A stretch of 64,000 nt of DNA, from assembly GCF_042648405.1 (NCBI RefSeq), contig NZ_JBHRXV010000009.1:62001-126000 (forward strand). Direction: 5' to 3'. The notes beneath the pieces were generated by a model, which searched no databases, was not told the origin of the DNA, and saw only the letters and a program-made list of their open reading frames with translations. The DNA comes from Sphingoaurantiacus capsulatus (GTDB lineage Bacteria > Pseudomonadota > Alphaproteobacteria > Sphingomonadales > Sphingomonadaceae). The position numbers and the translations under genes were made by a program. Shown here one piece after another: positions 36,840-46,348 of this stretch (positions are counted from its first letter, which is position 1; every line of letters begins with the position of its first letter).

Positions 36840-37538
36840 GTGCGTGGCGCTGTCGAGGACCGCTTCCACCATTTCCGTGTGTGGGCCGATTGCGATCTGG
36901 CCACCGGCACTGTCGCGGCGGCCGGGGTCGACGCGGTGCGCTTTCCCTATACCGGCTGCCCGGCGGCGGGCGAGCGGTTGGCGCTGCTGGCCGGCGCGCC
37001 ATTGGCGCCGCGCGCCAGCGCCTATTTCCGCGATCTCGATCCGCGCCAGCAATGCACGCATCAGCTCGACACGCTGGCCCTGGCGCTCGCTCTCGGCGCG
37101 CGTGGCGTGCGGCAGCGGCGCTATGACATGCGCGTCGAACTCGATGGCGACGCGACGCACGGCCAGCTCTGGCAGGACGGCAAACCGCTGCTTGAGATGA
37201 CGCTCGACGGCACCACAATCCTGTCGCCACCGCGCTTTGCCGGTCGCGACCTCGGTTCGGGCTTCACCGGCTTTGTCGCAACACTCGATCCCGAAGAGGC
37301 CGACGCGGCATTGGCGCTTCGGCGCATGGTCTTCGTCGCGCAGGCCAGTGCGATGAACCCGCAGCTCGACGAGATGGCGCATGCGCCGATCACCGGCGGC
37401 TGCTGGGTACAGCAGCCGGAAAATGCCCTGAGGGTGGCGCGACTGAACAATGCGCATCCGCTTGGCACCGGTCTCGATGCGCTCGCCATCGATGACGATG
37501 CGTTCCTGATGAACGGGGTGTCGGCTGGCTCCCGATAA
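36840..37538 (+). CDS. DUF2889-like protein (start uncertain)
   Basis: At least 232 residues from GTG 36840. The frame is in phase and similar-looking up to about 36777, where a CTG overlaps the ligase stop (CTGA), so the true start may lie there. The sequence has AVEDRFHHFRVWAD, FPYTGCPAAGERL, RQQCTHQLDTLALALA and a C-terminal GCWVQQPENALRVARLN, matching my recollection of DUF2889 proteins, which recur beside aromatic-acid CoA pathways. No enzymatic motif is known to me. Conserved Cys and His (CP, CTH, GC) could bind a metal. No signal peptide. It ends the plus operon and converges with psd nine bases on. Confidence 0.7.
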   Translation: MRGAVEDRFHHFRVWADCDLATGTVAAAGVDAVRFPYTGCPAAGERLALLAGAPLAPRASAYFRDLDPRQQCTHQLDTLALALALGARGVRQRRYDMRVELDGDATHGQLWQDGKPLLEMTLDGTTILSPPRFAGRDLGSGFTGFVATLDPEEADAALALRRMVFVAQASAMNPQLDEMAHAPITGGCWVQQPENALRVARLNNAHPLGTGLDALAIDDDAFLMNGVSAGSR

Positions 37539-37547
37539 GGGCGCCGG

Positions 37548-38399
37548 TCAGGCGGGCCGGTTGCCCATCAGCTCGCCGAGCCGCACCGGCCGCTCCGGTG
37601 CCCAATCCGCGTTGAAGGCAATGGCGCCCGGCCGGAACAGCATCACCACGGTCGAGCCGAGCTGGAAGCGGCCCATTTCCTCGCCTTGCTTCAGTTCGAT
37701 CGGCCGGTCGGCGTAAGTCCATTCCGCCACCTGGCCGGTACGCTTCGCGTTGACGACGCCGTGCCAAACCGTCGCCATGCTGCCGACGATGGTGGCACCG
37801 ACCAGAACCATGACGAAGGGGCCATGCTCGGGCGAGTCAAACAGGCACACGACGCGTTCGTTGCGCGCGAACAGGTTCGGCACGCCCCGCGCCGTCGTCG
37901 GATTCACCGAGAACAGCGCGCCCGGCACATGGATCATGCGCAGCAGCCGGCCGTCACAGGGCATGTGGATGCGGTGATAGTCCTTGGGCGACAGGTAGAG
38001 GTTGGCGAAGCTGCCGTGGCGGAATTCAGCGGCAAGGGCGGGATCGCCGCCGACCAGCGCGGTGGTGGTGAAGCGGTGGCCCTTCGCCTGCAGGATATGG
38101 TGATCGTCGATTGCGCCAAGCTGGCTGATCGCGCCATCGACCGGACAGAGGAAGTCGGCCGCCGCCAGCGGCCGCACGTCGGGCCGTAGCGGGCGGGTGA
38201 AGAAGTCGTTGAAGCTCTTGTAGGTAGCGAGGTCGGGGTTGGCCGCTTCGCTCATGTCGACGCCGTACTTGCCCGCGAACCAGCGAATGAGCCGCGTGGT
38301 CATGGCGCCGCCCTGCGCGCTCGCGATGCGGCCGGCGAGCGTGGTCAGCGGCTGCTTGGGCAGCAGATGCTGGGCGAGAATCTTCAACCGGTCGGACAT
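37548..38399 (-). CDS. psd: Phosphatidylserine decarboxylase proenzyme
   Basis: This 283-residue enzyme converts phosphatidylserine to phosphatidylethanolamine at the inner membrane. The self-cleavage motif LGST lies at residues 247-250 (Ser249 becomes the pyruvoyl group). The PVDG aspartate (about 88), YHRIHMP histidines (about 142-145) and WHGVVN support the family. Length matches the proteobacterial heterodimeric type. This is a housekeeping gene placed between the catabolic island and an Ntn hydrolase gene; no sign of coupling to either. A short gap to the upstream acylase gene (57 bases) allows co-transcription. Confidence 0.95.
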   Translation of the reverse strand: MSDRLKILAQHLLPKQPLTTLAGRIASAQGGAMTTRLIRWFAGKYGVDMSEAANPDLATYKSFNDFFTRPLRPDVRPLAAADFLCPVDGAISQLGAIDDHHILQAKGHRFTTTALVGGDPALAAEFRHGSFANLYLSPKDYHRIHMPCDGRLLRMIHVPGALFSVNPTTARGVPNLFARNERVVCLFDSPEHGPFVMVLVGATIVGSMATVWHGVVNAKRTGQVAEWTYADRPIELKQGEEMGRFQLGSTVVMLFRPGAIAFNADWAPERPVRLGELMGNRPA

Positions 38400-38456
38400 C
38401 GTGAACCTCGTGGCGGGGGGGAAAGGCCGTTACCATGCCCCCGCGCAACGGGCGAC

Positions 38457-40808
38457 TCAGTCGCGAGCCGGGCGAAGCATCGTGCGACCCGCAGTATGCG
38501 CGTCGACGGCGGCGCGGCTGAACAGCATCGGCTGCATCTTGCCAGCGATCCACGGCGCGTAGAGGTCGCGATAGTGCGGGGAGCGCGGATCGTTGGAATT
38601 GCCGGCGAGGTTGAGGAACAAGGAATTATCCCAGGCGCCGACGTCGATCACCTGCAGATAGCTGGCGCCGCCGCTGACGTTCCAGCCGCCGCGGCGCACC
38701 CAGCGCGCCATGACCGTGTAGGAATCGCCGCCCGACCCCTCCCCCTCGATCGCCGGAAAGGCGGCAGTGATCGCCGGGATGCGCCACAGCGGATGGCGGA
38801 TCTGCACCTGGTGTAATGCGTCCCAGCGCCAGGCAGCCGGGTCCGTGCCGAGCGTTTCCTGCGCCTGCGTCCAGGCGGCGGCGAGCGACGCATCGACCAT
38901 CGCATCGCGCGCCTTGGCGGGTTCGGCGCCGAGCCGCTGGTCGGGCTTGGCGAGGAAGCCGAGCAGCACCGAGGGGGCGATCTCATCGACCAGGCCGCGC
39001 GCGCGTTCGGGCACGATCTGCGCGAGGACGCGTCGGCCGAGGTCGCGCCAGAATATCTGGTAGAGGGCGGCGGGCGCGCTGTCGGCCGCGAGCCGGCCGT
39101 CCCAGCCGCGCAGCATGGCGAGCGCCGGCGCGGCAGCGGGCGAAGCGGTTGCGGGAAGCAGGGCGACCAGCTGGCGCGCCGGCGTCGAGATGGTGTCGTT
39201 GAGCAGGGTGATGCTGTCGGCGATGCGGTGCTTCGGTTGCGCCGACAGCACCTCGGCGATCCGGTCGTAGCGATAGGGGTCGCGGAACGAGAAGGCGGGG
39301 ATGCGATCGCGCGGCCAGTTCGCCGGCAGGTTGTTCTGGTTTGCCGAGGCGAACCAGCCCTTCGCCGGATTATATTCGCTGGGCAGCGCGCGGAAATCGC
39401 TCACCCCTGTCCAATCGTAGCGCCCATCGCCCGGCACCGGCATCAGCCCGTAGCCACGCCGGCGCTGCGGCACGAAGCCGATCACCTGCCAGCCGTGATT
39501 GCCGTTCACATCGGCATAGTGGAAATTGGTCGGCGAAGGATGGAATCGGAAGGCGGCGGCGCGCAAGTCTTCCCAGTCGCGCGCAAGGTTGATTGCGATC
39601 ATCGCGAAGGCGCCGCTCGCGCCGGGCTGCAGGTCGACCGAGGCCAGCACGGTGGCACGGCGCTTCGCCGGGTCGTGAGCGACCACCGGACCCTGCACGG
39701 CATAGCGCAGGGTGGCGGCGTGTGGCGCGGCGCCCTTCACCGGGACCGAAATCTCGACGCGCTCGAACGTGCGCCAGCCGGTGCCGTGGCGATAGCGCTC
39801 CGGATCGTCGGGATGCAGTTCGAAGACGAACAGATCCTCCTGATCGATATGGAAGTTGGTGCGGCCGAAGGCGAAGCGGTCGGTGTGGCCCTGCATGATC
39901 CCGGCCAGGCCGGGGTTGCCGCCGCCGATCACGTCGAGGCCCGGCGCCGTCAGATGCACGACGTGGCGCGGGCCGAAGCTGCCGATGCCGAGGTGCGGGT
40001 CGTTGGTGAGGATCGGGCGCCCCGTCGCGGTGCGCTGCGGGCCGATCGTCCAGGCGTTGCTGCCATCATTGCCGCGGTCGGGCTCATCCCGCGGCACCAG
40101 CGAGGCGAAGGGCAGCGGCCCGATGCCCAGCACGCCGAGGTCGGCTTCGGTGATGGCGGCGGCATCGAGCCCTTCGGGCACTGCTAGAGGCCAGGCGGGG
40201 CGCAGCGGTGCCATGATCGCATCGAGATCGAGCAGGCCCATGCCGGCGAGGCGGGCGCGCCGAACTTCGTCCGTGACGCTGCCGGCCGACACGCCGCGGC
40301 CGAGCACCAGATCGACGATGTCCCATTTGAGCGGCGCGACGCCGAGGATGCCATATTCGAGCGGGAGGGCGGCAGGGTCGGCCATCACTTCGTCGATGCG
40401 GGCGTTGATGCCCGCCACATAAGCGCGGGCGCAGGCGAGGACATTCTCCGGCACCTTCGCCAGTTCGGCCGTGGGATCGCCGCGGTAAAGAAACAGCCGC
40501 GCCACCGCATCATGCGGGGCGAACTCGGGGCCGAACGCCTCCGCCAGCCGCCCCATCTCGCGCCGGTGCGCGAGGTCGAGTTGGAACAGCCGGTCGCGCG
40601 CGACGACATAGCCCTGCCCAAAGAAGGCATCAGGGATCGACTGCGCGCGGATATGAGGGACGCCCCACTTGTCGTCGACAATGTCGATCGGCGCCGTCAG
40701 GCCAGCCGCAGTAACCTGCCGTGGGGCTGGCGCGCCTGCAGCGTGGGCGCTGTGCAGAACCAGCATCGTCGCGGCCGAGCCGAGCAGAAGCGAACGGCGG
40801 GTGAGCAT
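38457..40808 (-). CDS. Penicillin acylase/AHL acylase family Ntn hydrolase
   Basis: This 783-residue precursor starts with MLTRRSLLLGSAATMLVL, a signal with a twin-arginine-like TRRSLLL motif, so export by Tat is possible. An alpha subunit (about 30-225), a linker, then the autocleavage site with nucleophile Ser250 in NDGSNAW, and a beta subunit with NDPHLGIGSFGPR, VQGPVV and ANQNNLPANWP. This family cleaves amide bonds of acyl side chains: penicillin G, glutaryl-cephalosporins, acyl-homoserine lactones or aculeacin-type lipopeptides. No specificity can be called. It lies downstream of lysA on the same strand with a 90-base gap. The periplasmic setting and neighbouring cell-wall genes leave quorum quenching, antibiotic defence and amide nutrition as options. 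Confidence 0.9.
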   Translation of the reverse strand: MLTRRSLLLGSAATMLVLHSAHAAGAPAPRQVTAAGLTAPIDIVDDKWGVPHIRAQSIPDAFFGQGYVVARDRLFQLDLAHRREMGRLAEAFGPEFAPHDAVARLFLYRGDPTAELAKVPENVLACARAYVAGINARIDEVMADPAALPLEYGILGVAPLKWDIVDLVLGRGVSAGSVTDEVRRARLAGMGLLDLDAIMAPLRPAWPLAVPEGLDAAAITEADLGVLGIGPLPFASLVPRDEPDRGNDGSNAWTIGPQRTATGRPILTNDPHLGIGSFGPRHVVHLTAPGLDVIGGGNPGLAGIMQGHTDRFAFGRTNFHIDQEDLFVFELHPDDPERYRHGTGWRTFERVEISVPVKGAAPHAATLRYAVQGPVVAHDPAKRRATVLASVDLQPGASGAFAMIAINLARDWEDLRAAAFRFHPSPTNFHYADVNGNHGWQVIGFVPQRRRGYGLMPVPGDGRYDWTGVSDFRALPSEYNPAKGWFASANQNNLPANWPRDRIPAFSFRDPYRYDRIAEVLSAQPKHRIADSITLLNDTISTPARQLVALLPATASPAAAPALAMLRGWDGRLAADSAPAALYQIFWRDLGRRVLAQIVPERARGLVDEIAPSVLLGFLAKPDQRLGAEPAKARDAMVDASLAAAWTQAQETLGTDPAAWRWDALHQVQIRHPLWRIPAITAAFPAIEGEGSGGDSYTVMARWVRRGGWNVSGGASYLQVIDVGAWDNSLFLNLAGNSNDPRSPHYRDLYAPWIAGKMQPMLFSRAAVDAHTAGRTMLRPARD

Positions 40809-40898
40809 CGGATCAGATCTCCGGTGAGGGGCAGCTCAACCTAACGAGGCTAGCGCCGCCGGTCACATCACAAGCGCTGGTGCGACCATAGGAACAGG

Positions 40899-42161
40899 CT
40901 ATGCCAGCCACGGCGGCAGGGTTTCGTCGGCGAGGAAGGTGTCGCTCCCCCGGCGCGGGCGGACCACCGCCCAGGCGTCGCCGTCGACCAGCACTTCAGG
41001 CGTCAGCGCGCGCGAGTTGTAGGTGCCGGCCATGGTGGCGGCATAGGCACCCGCCGTGCGGATCACCATCAGGTCGCCGGCGGCGACGCGATCGATGCGG
41101 CGCGCCTCCGCGAACACATCGCTGCTTTCACACACCGGCCCCACCACATCGGCGAGCATCTCCTCGCCATCCGGCACCACCGCGCTGATCGCGTGCCAGG
41201 CATCGTAGAGCGCGGGGCGCATCAGGTCGTTCATCGCGGCATCGACGATGACGAACGGGCAGTTGGGGCCGTCTTTCACCCGGATGACTTCGGTGAGGAG
41301 GACGCCGGCATCGCCGACGATCAGCCGGCCGGGTTCGAAGATCAGCCGCACGTTCCAGCCACGCGTCAGCCGCGTGATCAGCGCGCCATAGTCGGCCGGG
41401 CTCGGCGGCGGCGGGAGCGTCGGATCGTAGCGGATGCCCAAGCCGCCGCCGACGTCGGCGGTCTGGATGGCATGGCCCTGCGACCGCAGCTCGGCGATCA
41501 GCGCGCCGAGCTTGATGATGGCGGCCTCGAGCGGGGCGAGGCTGGTGAGCTGGCTGCCGATATGCATCGCCACGCCCTTGAGCTCGAGCCCGGGCAGATT
41601 GCGCAGCGCCGCGCAGGCGGCCGCCGTTTCGCCGATCGGAATGCCGAACTTGTTGTGCGCCGACCCGGTCGAGATTTTCGCATGCGAGCCGGCGTCGACA
41701 TCCGGATTGACGCGAAAGGCAACGGGCGCCTTCAGCCCCATCGACAGCGCGACCTCAGACAGCATCTCGGCTTCGGCAAAGGATTCGAGGTTGAACTGGG
41801 CGAGGCCGCCCGACAGCGCGCGCCGCATTTCCGATGCGGTCTTGCCGACGCCTGAAAACACGATCCGGTCGGGCGCGATCCCCGCTGCGCGGGCGCGGTC
41901 ATATTCGCCGCCCGACACCACATCGGCACCAAGCCCCTCGCGCGCCAGCGTGCTCAGCACCGCGATATTGGGGTTGGCCTTCACCGCATAGGCGATCAGC
42001 GGGTTGTCGAGGGCGGAGAGCGCGTCGCGAACGGCCCGCGCCTGCTGCCGCATCGCCGTCGCGGAATAGACGAAGACCGGCGTGCCGACCGCCTCGGCGA
42101 TTGCCGGCAAGGCCACGCCCTCGCAATGGAGCACGCCGTCGCGGAGGTGGAAATGGCTCAC
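40899..42161 (-). CDS. lysA: Diaminopimelate decarboxylase
   Basis: This 420-residue PLP enzyme converts meso-diaminopimelate to L-lysine. The PLP lysine is in IAYAVKANPN (Lys61); the HIGSQL, DVGGGLG, EPGRLIVGDAG and CESSDVFA motifs and GAYAATMAGTYNSR are all standard for bacterial LysA, including the active-site Cys. It stands behind a strong terminator (42203-42234) that isolates it from the upstream TBDR. It is the true biosynthetic copy, in contrast to the longer decarboxylase at 3651. No lysine riboswitch is visible in the short upstream gap. Confidence 0.96.
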   Translation of the reverse strand: MSHFHLRDGVLHCEGVALPAIAEAVGTPVFVYSATAMRQQARAVRDALSALDNPLIAYAVKANPNIAVLSTLAREGLGADVVSGGEYDRARAAGIAPDRIVFSGVGKTASEMRRALSGGLAQFNLESFAEAEMLSEVALSMGLKAPVAFRVNPDVDAGSHAKISTGSAHNKFGIPIGETAAACAALRNLPGLELKGVAMHIGSQLTSLAPLEAAIIKLGALIAELRSQGHAIQTADVGGGLGIRYDPTLPPPPSPADYGALITRLTRGWNVRLIFEPGRLIVGDAGVLLTEVIRVKDGPNCPFVIVDAAMNDLMRPALYDAWHAISAVVPDGEEMLADVVGPVCESSDVFAEARRIDRVAAGDLMVIRTAGAYAATMAGTYNSRALTPEVLVDGDAWAVVRPRRGSDTFLADETLPPWLA

Positions 42162-42202
42162 CGCTCGCCCCCTCCTTGCCGGGCCGTTGGCATTGGAAAC
42201 AA

Positions 42203-42234
42203 GTAAGGCCGCGGCCTCGCGGCCGCGGCCTTAC
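42203..42234 (-). terminator. Strong Rho-independent terminator after the TBDR
   Basis: A perfect 14-bp stem (GTAAGGCCGCGGCC and its complement) around the loop TCGC; on the minus strand it is followed by TTGTTT. It lies 15 bases after the TBDR stop and ahead of lysA. On the plus strand AAAAGA follows, so it works best on the minus strand. Confidence 0.85.
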
Positions 42235-42249
42235 AAAAGACCGTCCCGC

Positions 42250-45213
42250 TTAGCGGAACTTCAGGCGGATGCCGGCCCGGAACGCACGCCCCAGCAGGTC
42301 GCTGTAGGTGCTGTTCGCCGCGAGCCCGGTTTCGGGCAGCAGGATCGGATCGGCATCGAACAGGTTGGTGACGTTGAAGAACAGCTCGCTGCTCTCGCTT
42401 CCGAACATGGCGAATTTCTTCGTGATGTTCAGGTCGACGTAGAAGGCCCCCGACACAGTGTTGTCGTCATAGGTCGGGAACTGCGTCGTGGAGAGCGGGC
42501 AGCCGGTCGAGCATTCGACGCCGTTTGCCACATATCTGCCGGCGCTGACGCCGCGGCCGACGGCGGTGACCGAATAGCTCGACGTGTCATAGCTGGCGCT
42601 GACGCGGTAGATCCACTTCGGCGTGCTGTACTGGCCGCCGTTCACGCCGACCGTGTTGAGCGGCACGACGCCGGCGATGCCGGTGTTGGTGATGTTGTCG
42701 ATATAGCGTGTCGCCAGCCCGCGGAACGTCAGGCTGCCCTCGCCTTCGACGAACAACCCCGGCACCTCAGTGCGATAGGTCGTCTCGAAATCGACGCCGC
42801 GCACCAGCTTGCTGGCGAAGTTGAACGGCTGGTTGCGGATGATCAAATAGGGCGCCGTCGGCGTCGACCGGATCGGATCATTGGTGATCGCGTCGCAATA
42901 TTGCTGCAGCCCCTCGAAGCAGCGATTGACGATATCCTGCGCGCTGAGGCTGTCGATCACATCGTCCATCTCGATGCGGAAATAATCGACCGAGGCGGTG
43001 AAGCCGGGCAGGAAGCTCGGCGACAGGATGGCGCCGATGTTGAGCGAATCCGCCTTTTCGGCATCGAGGTTAGGGTTGCCGGTCACGACCGCCGAATAGC
43101 CGAAGGTCGCCGGCCCCGCCGCCGGATTGGTCGCGCTGAAGCCCGGGTTGCGGACGGAGTCGCTGTTCGCGGTGCCGGCCTGGAACAGTTCGTTCAGGTT
43201 CGGCGCGCGAACGTCGCGAGAGCGGGTGACACGGAGGCGAATGTCCTCGATCGGCTGCCAGGTCGCGCCGGCGCGCCACGTCGTGACATAGCCCGCGGTC
43301 GAATAGTCGGTGGCACGCACCGCGCCGTTGAACTCAAGCCCGGTGGCCAGCGGGACCACAGCTTCGAGATAGGCTTCCTTGACGTCATATTTGCCGCGGC
43401 TGGCCAGATAGTTGCCGACCGACCAGCGGTTGGTGGTAGTCCCGTTGGCGTTGATGATCGGCTGGAAGTCCGCGGGCACGAAGCCCTTGATTTTCTCCTC
43501 ACGATACTCCGCGCCGACCGCGACGCTGACGTCGCCGGCCCAAGTCTCGAACGGCGAGAAGGCGAAGTTACCGCCGCCGACCTTCTGTTCGATGGTCTGG
43601 TCGCGATAGGGATCGCCGAGCACATAGTCGATCGCCGCCTGGTTCGCGACGCCGAGGCCAAGGCGGTTGAGCGGCACGCAGGCCGCATCATTGTTGGTCG
43701 TGCTCGCATCGACGTTGATGCGGCAGGCGATCGGGCTTGCCGTGTTGCCGGCCACCGAGAAGACCGCGTCGGTCGCGTTGGCCATGCGCGTCAGGTGCAT
43801 GATGTCGCGCAGCTGCTCGCGCAGGTCGGCACGGCCATATTGGCCGTAGATGTCCCATTTCGCGGCGTTGCCGAACGCCTCGATTTCGCCCTCGGCGCCG
43901 ATCGTATAGCGCTGCACCTCGCGACGGTTGTCGACGCCACGGAACGGAAGGTCCGCCGCCGTCGTCGCGAGCGTCACGGTGCCGACGCCGGTGAGCGAAC
44001 GGCCGGCGGCATTGAAGGCGTTGATCAGATAGGCATTATCACGCTGCAGCGTGATGCCGGTGGCCAAGTTGGGGCCAGCGTTGAAGCGCACGCGCTGCCG
44101 GTTGTACGAGGCCTCGGCGAACAGTTCGACGCCGTCGCCGACCTCATAGCTGAGCCGGCCGAAGAAGCTGCGGCGATCGTCTTCCGGATCGAGGCCGATA
44201 CGGCGGCCGGAATCATTGACCTGCCAGCTGCCGCCCTGCGTCAAGGTCGGTGCCGCGGCGCCGGTCGGCGATGGGAAGGTCAGCGCGCCATACTGATACT
44301 GGAGGATCTGTCCATTATCCCCGAAATAGAGGCCACGCAGGTTGTTAGCGGCGAGGCCGCTGCCGGCGACAACGGCGTTGCCGGTGATGAGGCCGCCCGG
44401 CGTCGAGTTCGCCGCGCCGACCTGCTTGCGGATCAGGAACTGCGGGGTGGTGCTGGTCGTCGTCCAGGTCGGATCCTGGATGCGGACGAAGCCGGTCTGG
44501 TTCCAGCCGCGGTCCACGTCGAAGATGCCGTCGCGATGCGCGATCTCGGCGCTGAACAGTACATGGCCGCGGTTCTCCGCGAACGACATGCCGCCGGCGC
44601 CGCCGAACGAATAGTTGAAGCCGTCTTCGCGGCTGGTGATGCCGGTATCGGCTTCGAAATTGAAGCCCTCGAACTTCTTGTTGAGGATGAAGTTCACGAC
44701 GCCGCCGACCGCGTCCGAACCGTAGGTGGCCGACGCGCCGCCGGTCACGACCTCGACGCGTTCGACGAGGGCCTGCGGGATGGTGTTGACGTCGACAAGG
44801 CCGGTGATCGTCGAGGGCACCGAGCGGCGCCCGTCGAGTAGGATCAGCGTGCGGACCTCGCCGAGGTTGCGCAGGTTGAGCGCGTTGATGCCGGCCTGGC
44901 CGCTGCTGAGGTTGAGGCGTGAGTTGGACGGACGCGTCGACCCGGCGAGCGCCGGCAGCTGGTTGACGAAATCGGCGATGTTGTTGGTCGGCGACGTGTT
45001 GGCGATATCTTCGGTCGACAGCACGGTGAGCGGCGTGGGCGCCAGATAGCCGTCGCGCGCGACGCGGGTGCCGGTGACGATGATCTGCTCTTCGCCCGCT
45101 GCAGCCGTCGAAGCGGCCTCGGCGGTCTCCGTCTGCGCCGACGCGGTACCGGCCATCATCAGGGCGGCCAGTGCCGCGCCAGAGAAAAGCCCATTTTTCA
45201 ACGACATCCCCAT
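42250..45213 (-). CDS. TonB-dependent outer membrane receptor (large)
   Basis: This 987-residue TBDR is begun at MGMSLKNG, preceded by AGAGGGGAAGCGGGA; the open frame extends 14 residues further upstream without a ribosome site. The signal peptide ends TASAQ. The TonB-box-like EQIIVTGTRV, a plug with LNLRNLGEVRTLILLDGRRSVP and RVEVVTGGASATYGSDAVGGVVNFILNK, and a barrel ending AFRAGIRLKFR are all present. It belongs to the same roughly 1000-residue class as the receptor at 9142. No enzyme gene is in its transcript because of the terminator at its 3' end. The divergent gene is a serine hydrolase. Substrate unknown. Confidence 0.92.
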   Translation of the reverse strand: MGMSLKNGLFSGAALAALMMAGTASAQTETAEAASTAAAGEEQIIVTGTRVARDGYLAPTPLTVLSTEDIANTSPTNNIADFVNQLPALAGSTRPSNSRLNLSSGQAGINALNLRNLGEVRTLILLDGRRSVPSTITGLVDVNTIPQALVERVEVVTGGASATYGSDAVGGVVNFILNKKFEGFNFEADTGITSREDGFNYSFGGAGGMSFAENRGHVLFSAEIAHRDGIFDVDRGWNQTGFVRIQDPTWTTTSTTPQFLIRKQVGAANSTPGGLITGNAVVAGSGLAANNLRGLYFGDNGQILQYQYGALTFPSPTGAAAPTLTQGGSWQVNDSGRRIGLDPEDDRRSFFGRLSYEVGDGVELFAEASYNRQRVRFNAGPNLATGITLQRDNAYLINAFNAAGRSLTGVGTVTLATTAADLPFRGVDNRREVQRYTIGAEGEIEAFGNAAKWDIYGQYGRADLREQLRDIMHLTRMANATDAVFSVAGNTASPIACRINVDASTTNNDAACVPLNRLGLGVANQAAIDYVLGDPYRDQTIEQKVGGGNFAFSPFETWAGDVSVAVGAEYREEKIKGFVPADFQPIINANGTTTNRWSVGNYLASRGKYDVKEAYLEAVVPLATGLEFNGAVRATDYSTAGYVTTWRAGATWQPIEDIRLRVTRSRDVRAPNLNELFQAGTANSDSVRNPGFSATNPAAGPATFGYSAVVTGNPNLDAEKADSLNIGAILSPSFLPGFTASVDYFRIEMDDVIDSLSAQDIVNRCFEGLQQYCDAITNDPIRSTPTAPYLIIRNQPFNFASKLVRGVDFETTYRTEVPGLFVEGEGSLTFRGLATRYIDNITNTGIAGVVPLNTVGVNGGQYSTPKWIYRVSASYDTSSYSVTAVGRGVSAGRYVANGVECSTGCPLSTTQFPTYDDNTVSGAFYVDLNITKKFAMFGSESSELFFNVTNLFDADPILLPETGLAANSTYSDLLGRAFRAGIRLKFR

Positions 45214-45331
45214 TCCCGCTTCCCCTCTGCGATCCCTCACCGCATTAAGTAACAACGGTGTAACGAAGCGGCATAGTTTCTTTTGGCATAGCCATAACCT
45301 CTAGCCATTGGGCCGTGACAGATGTGCAACA

Positions 45332-46348
45332 ATGATTGAGGCCCTTGCGGAGCGGGCGTTCGCACCTGCAGCTGCCGCTGTTGCCGCGAGGCGTGTCCCC
45401 GGAGCAACGCTTGGCGTGGTCACCGCTGACGGACAACGGGCGGTTCGCGTGGCCGGCAAGGCGGCGCTGGTGCCGGAGCCGGAAGCGCTGACGGCGGATC
45501 ATTGGTTCGACCTCGCCTCGGTCTCCAAGGTCATCGCTACGACGACGATGGTACTGACGCTCGCCGAACAGGGCCGGCTCGATCTCGACCGGCCGCTGAC
45601 CGATGCCATCCCGGACCTGCGCCAATATGATGTCGCCAATGCCGCCGAGCGGAGGCTGACCTTCCGCGACTGCCTCGCGCACCGCAGCTTCCTGCCGGCG
45701 GTCGAGCCGATCTACACCTATGGCGGCGATCCCGATCGCCTGCGCGCCTTCGTCCTGCAACGCGAATGGCGCCACGGCCCGGCGGTGTATTCGGACATCA
45801 ATTTCATCCTGCTCGGCATCGCGATCGAGCGGATCACCGGCGCCCCTCTGTCGGCTTGGCCGCTCGGCCCCGGCCTAAGCTACGGCGCGCCGCCGGCGTT
45901 GTCGGTGGCCACCGAAGCCTGTAGCTGGCGCGGACGCGTCATGAAGGGCGAGGTGCACGACGAGAATGCCTGGGCGCTTGGCGGCGCGGCGGGCCACGCC
46001 GGTCTGTTCGGAACGGTGGCCGGGGTGCTCGACCATGCCGCCGGCGTGCTCGACGGCAGCGGCGCCTCGCCGTTCATGATCGAGGCGATGCGCACGCGCG
46101 TCCACGCAAACCGCACCTGCGGCTGGGAGCGGCGCTTCGACGGCTGGCACGGCGGCGACCGCTGCTCGGACGAGACCATCGGGCACACGGGCTTTACCGG
46201 CACCGGCCTCTGGATCGACTTCGATCGCGGACTGGCCTGGACCTTGCTCACCAACCGCGTCCACCCGACCCGCCACCGCGACACCGGCATCGTCGACTTG
46301 CGCCGCGCGACCGGCGACGCGGTGATTGCCGCCTGGGACGAAGGCTAA
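45332..46348 (+). CDS. Beta-lactamase-fold serine hydrolase
   Basis: This is a 338-residue class C-like serine hydrolase. The SxxK motif is ASVSK (Ser63/Lys66), preceded by FDLASVSK; the tyrosine motif is VYSDINFILLG, and a histidine near the end is in GHTGFTGTG, as in the esterase/DD-peptidase group with HTG instead of KTG. No signal peptide is seen, so it is probably cytoplasmic. The ATG at 45332 is chosen as the first ATG in frame; a TTG at 45308 is possible, and no strong ribosome site exists for either. Relatives include esterases, peptidoglycan-recycling enzymes and peptidases. It ends four bases into the convergent dacB gene. Confidence 0.83.
   Translation: MIEALAERAFAPAAAAVAARRVPGATLGVVTADGQRAVRVAGKAALVPEPEALTADHWFDLASVSKVIATTTMVLTLAEQGRLDLDRPLTDAIPDLRQYDVANAAERRLTFRDCLAHRSFLPAVEPIYTYGGDPDRLRAFVLQREWRHGPAVYSDINFILLGIAIERITGAPLSAWPLGPGLSYGAPPALSVATEACSWRGRVMKGEVHDENAWALGGAAGHAGLFGTVAGVLDHAAGVLDGSGASPFMIEAMRTRVHANRTCGWERRFDGWHGGDRCSDETIGHTGFTGTGLWIDFDRGLAWTLLTNRVHPTRHRDTGIVDLRRATGDAVIAAWDEG

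Noticed and set aside
42162..42202. Lysine riboswitch ahead of lysA
   Set aside because: The gap between the terminator and the lysA start is too short for the lysine aptamer, and no aptamer-like pairing is seen.
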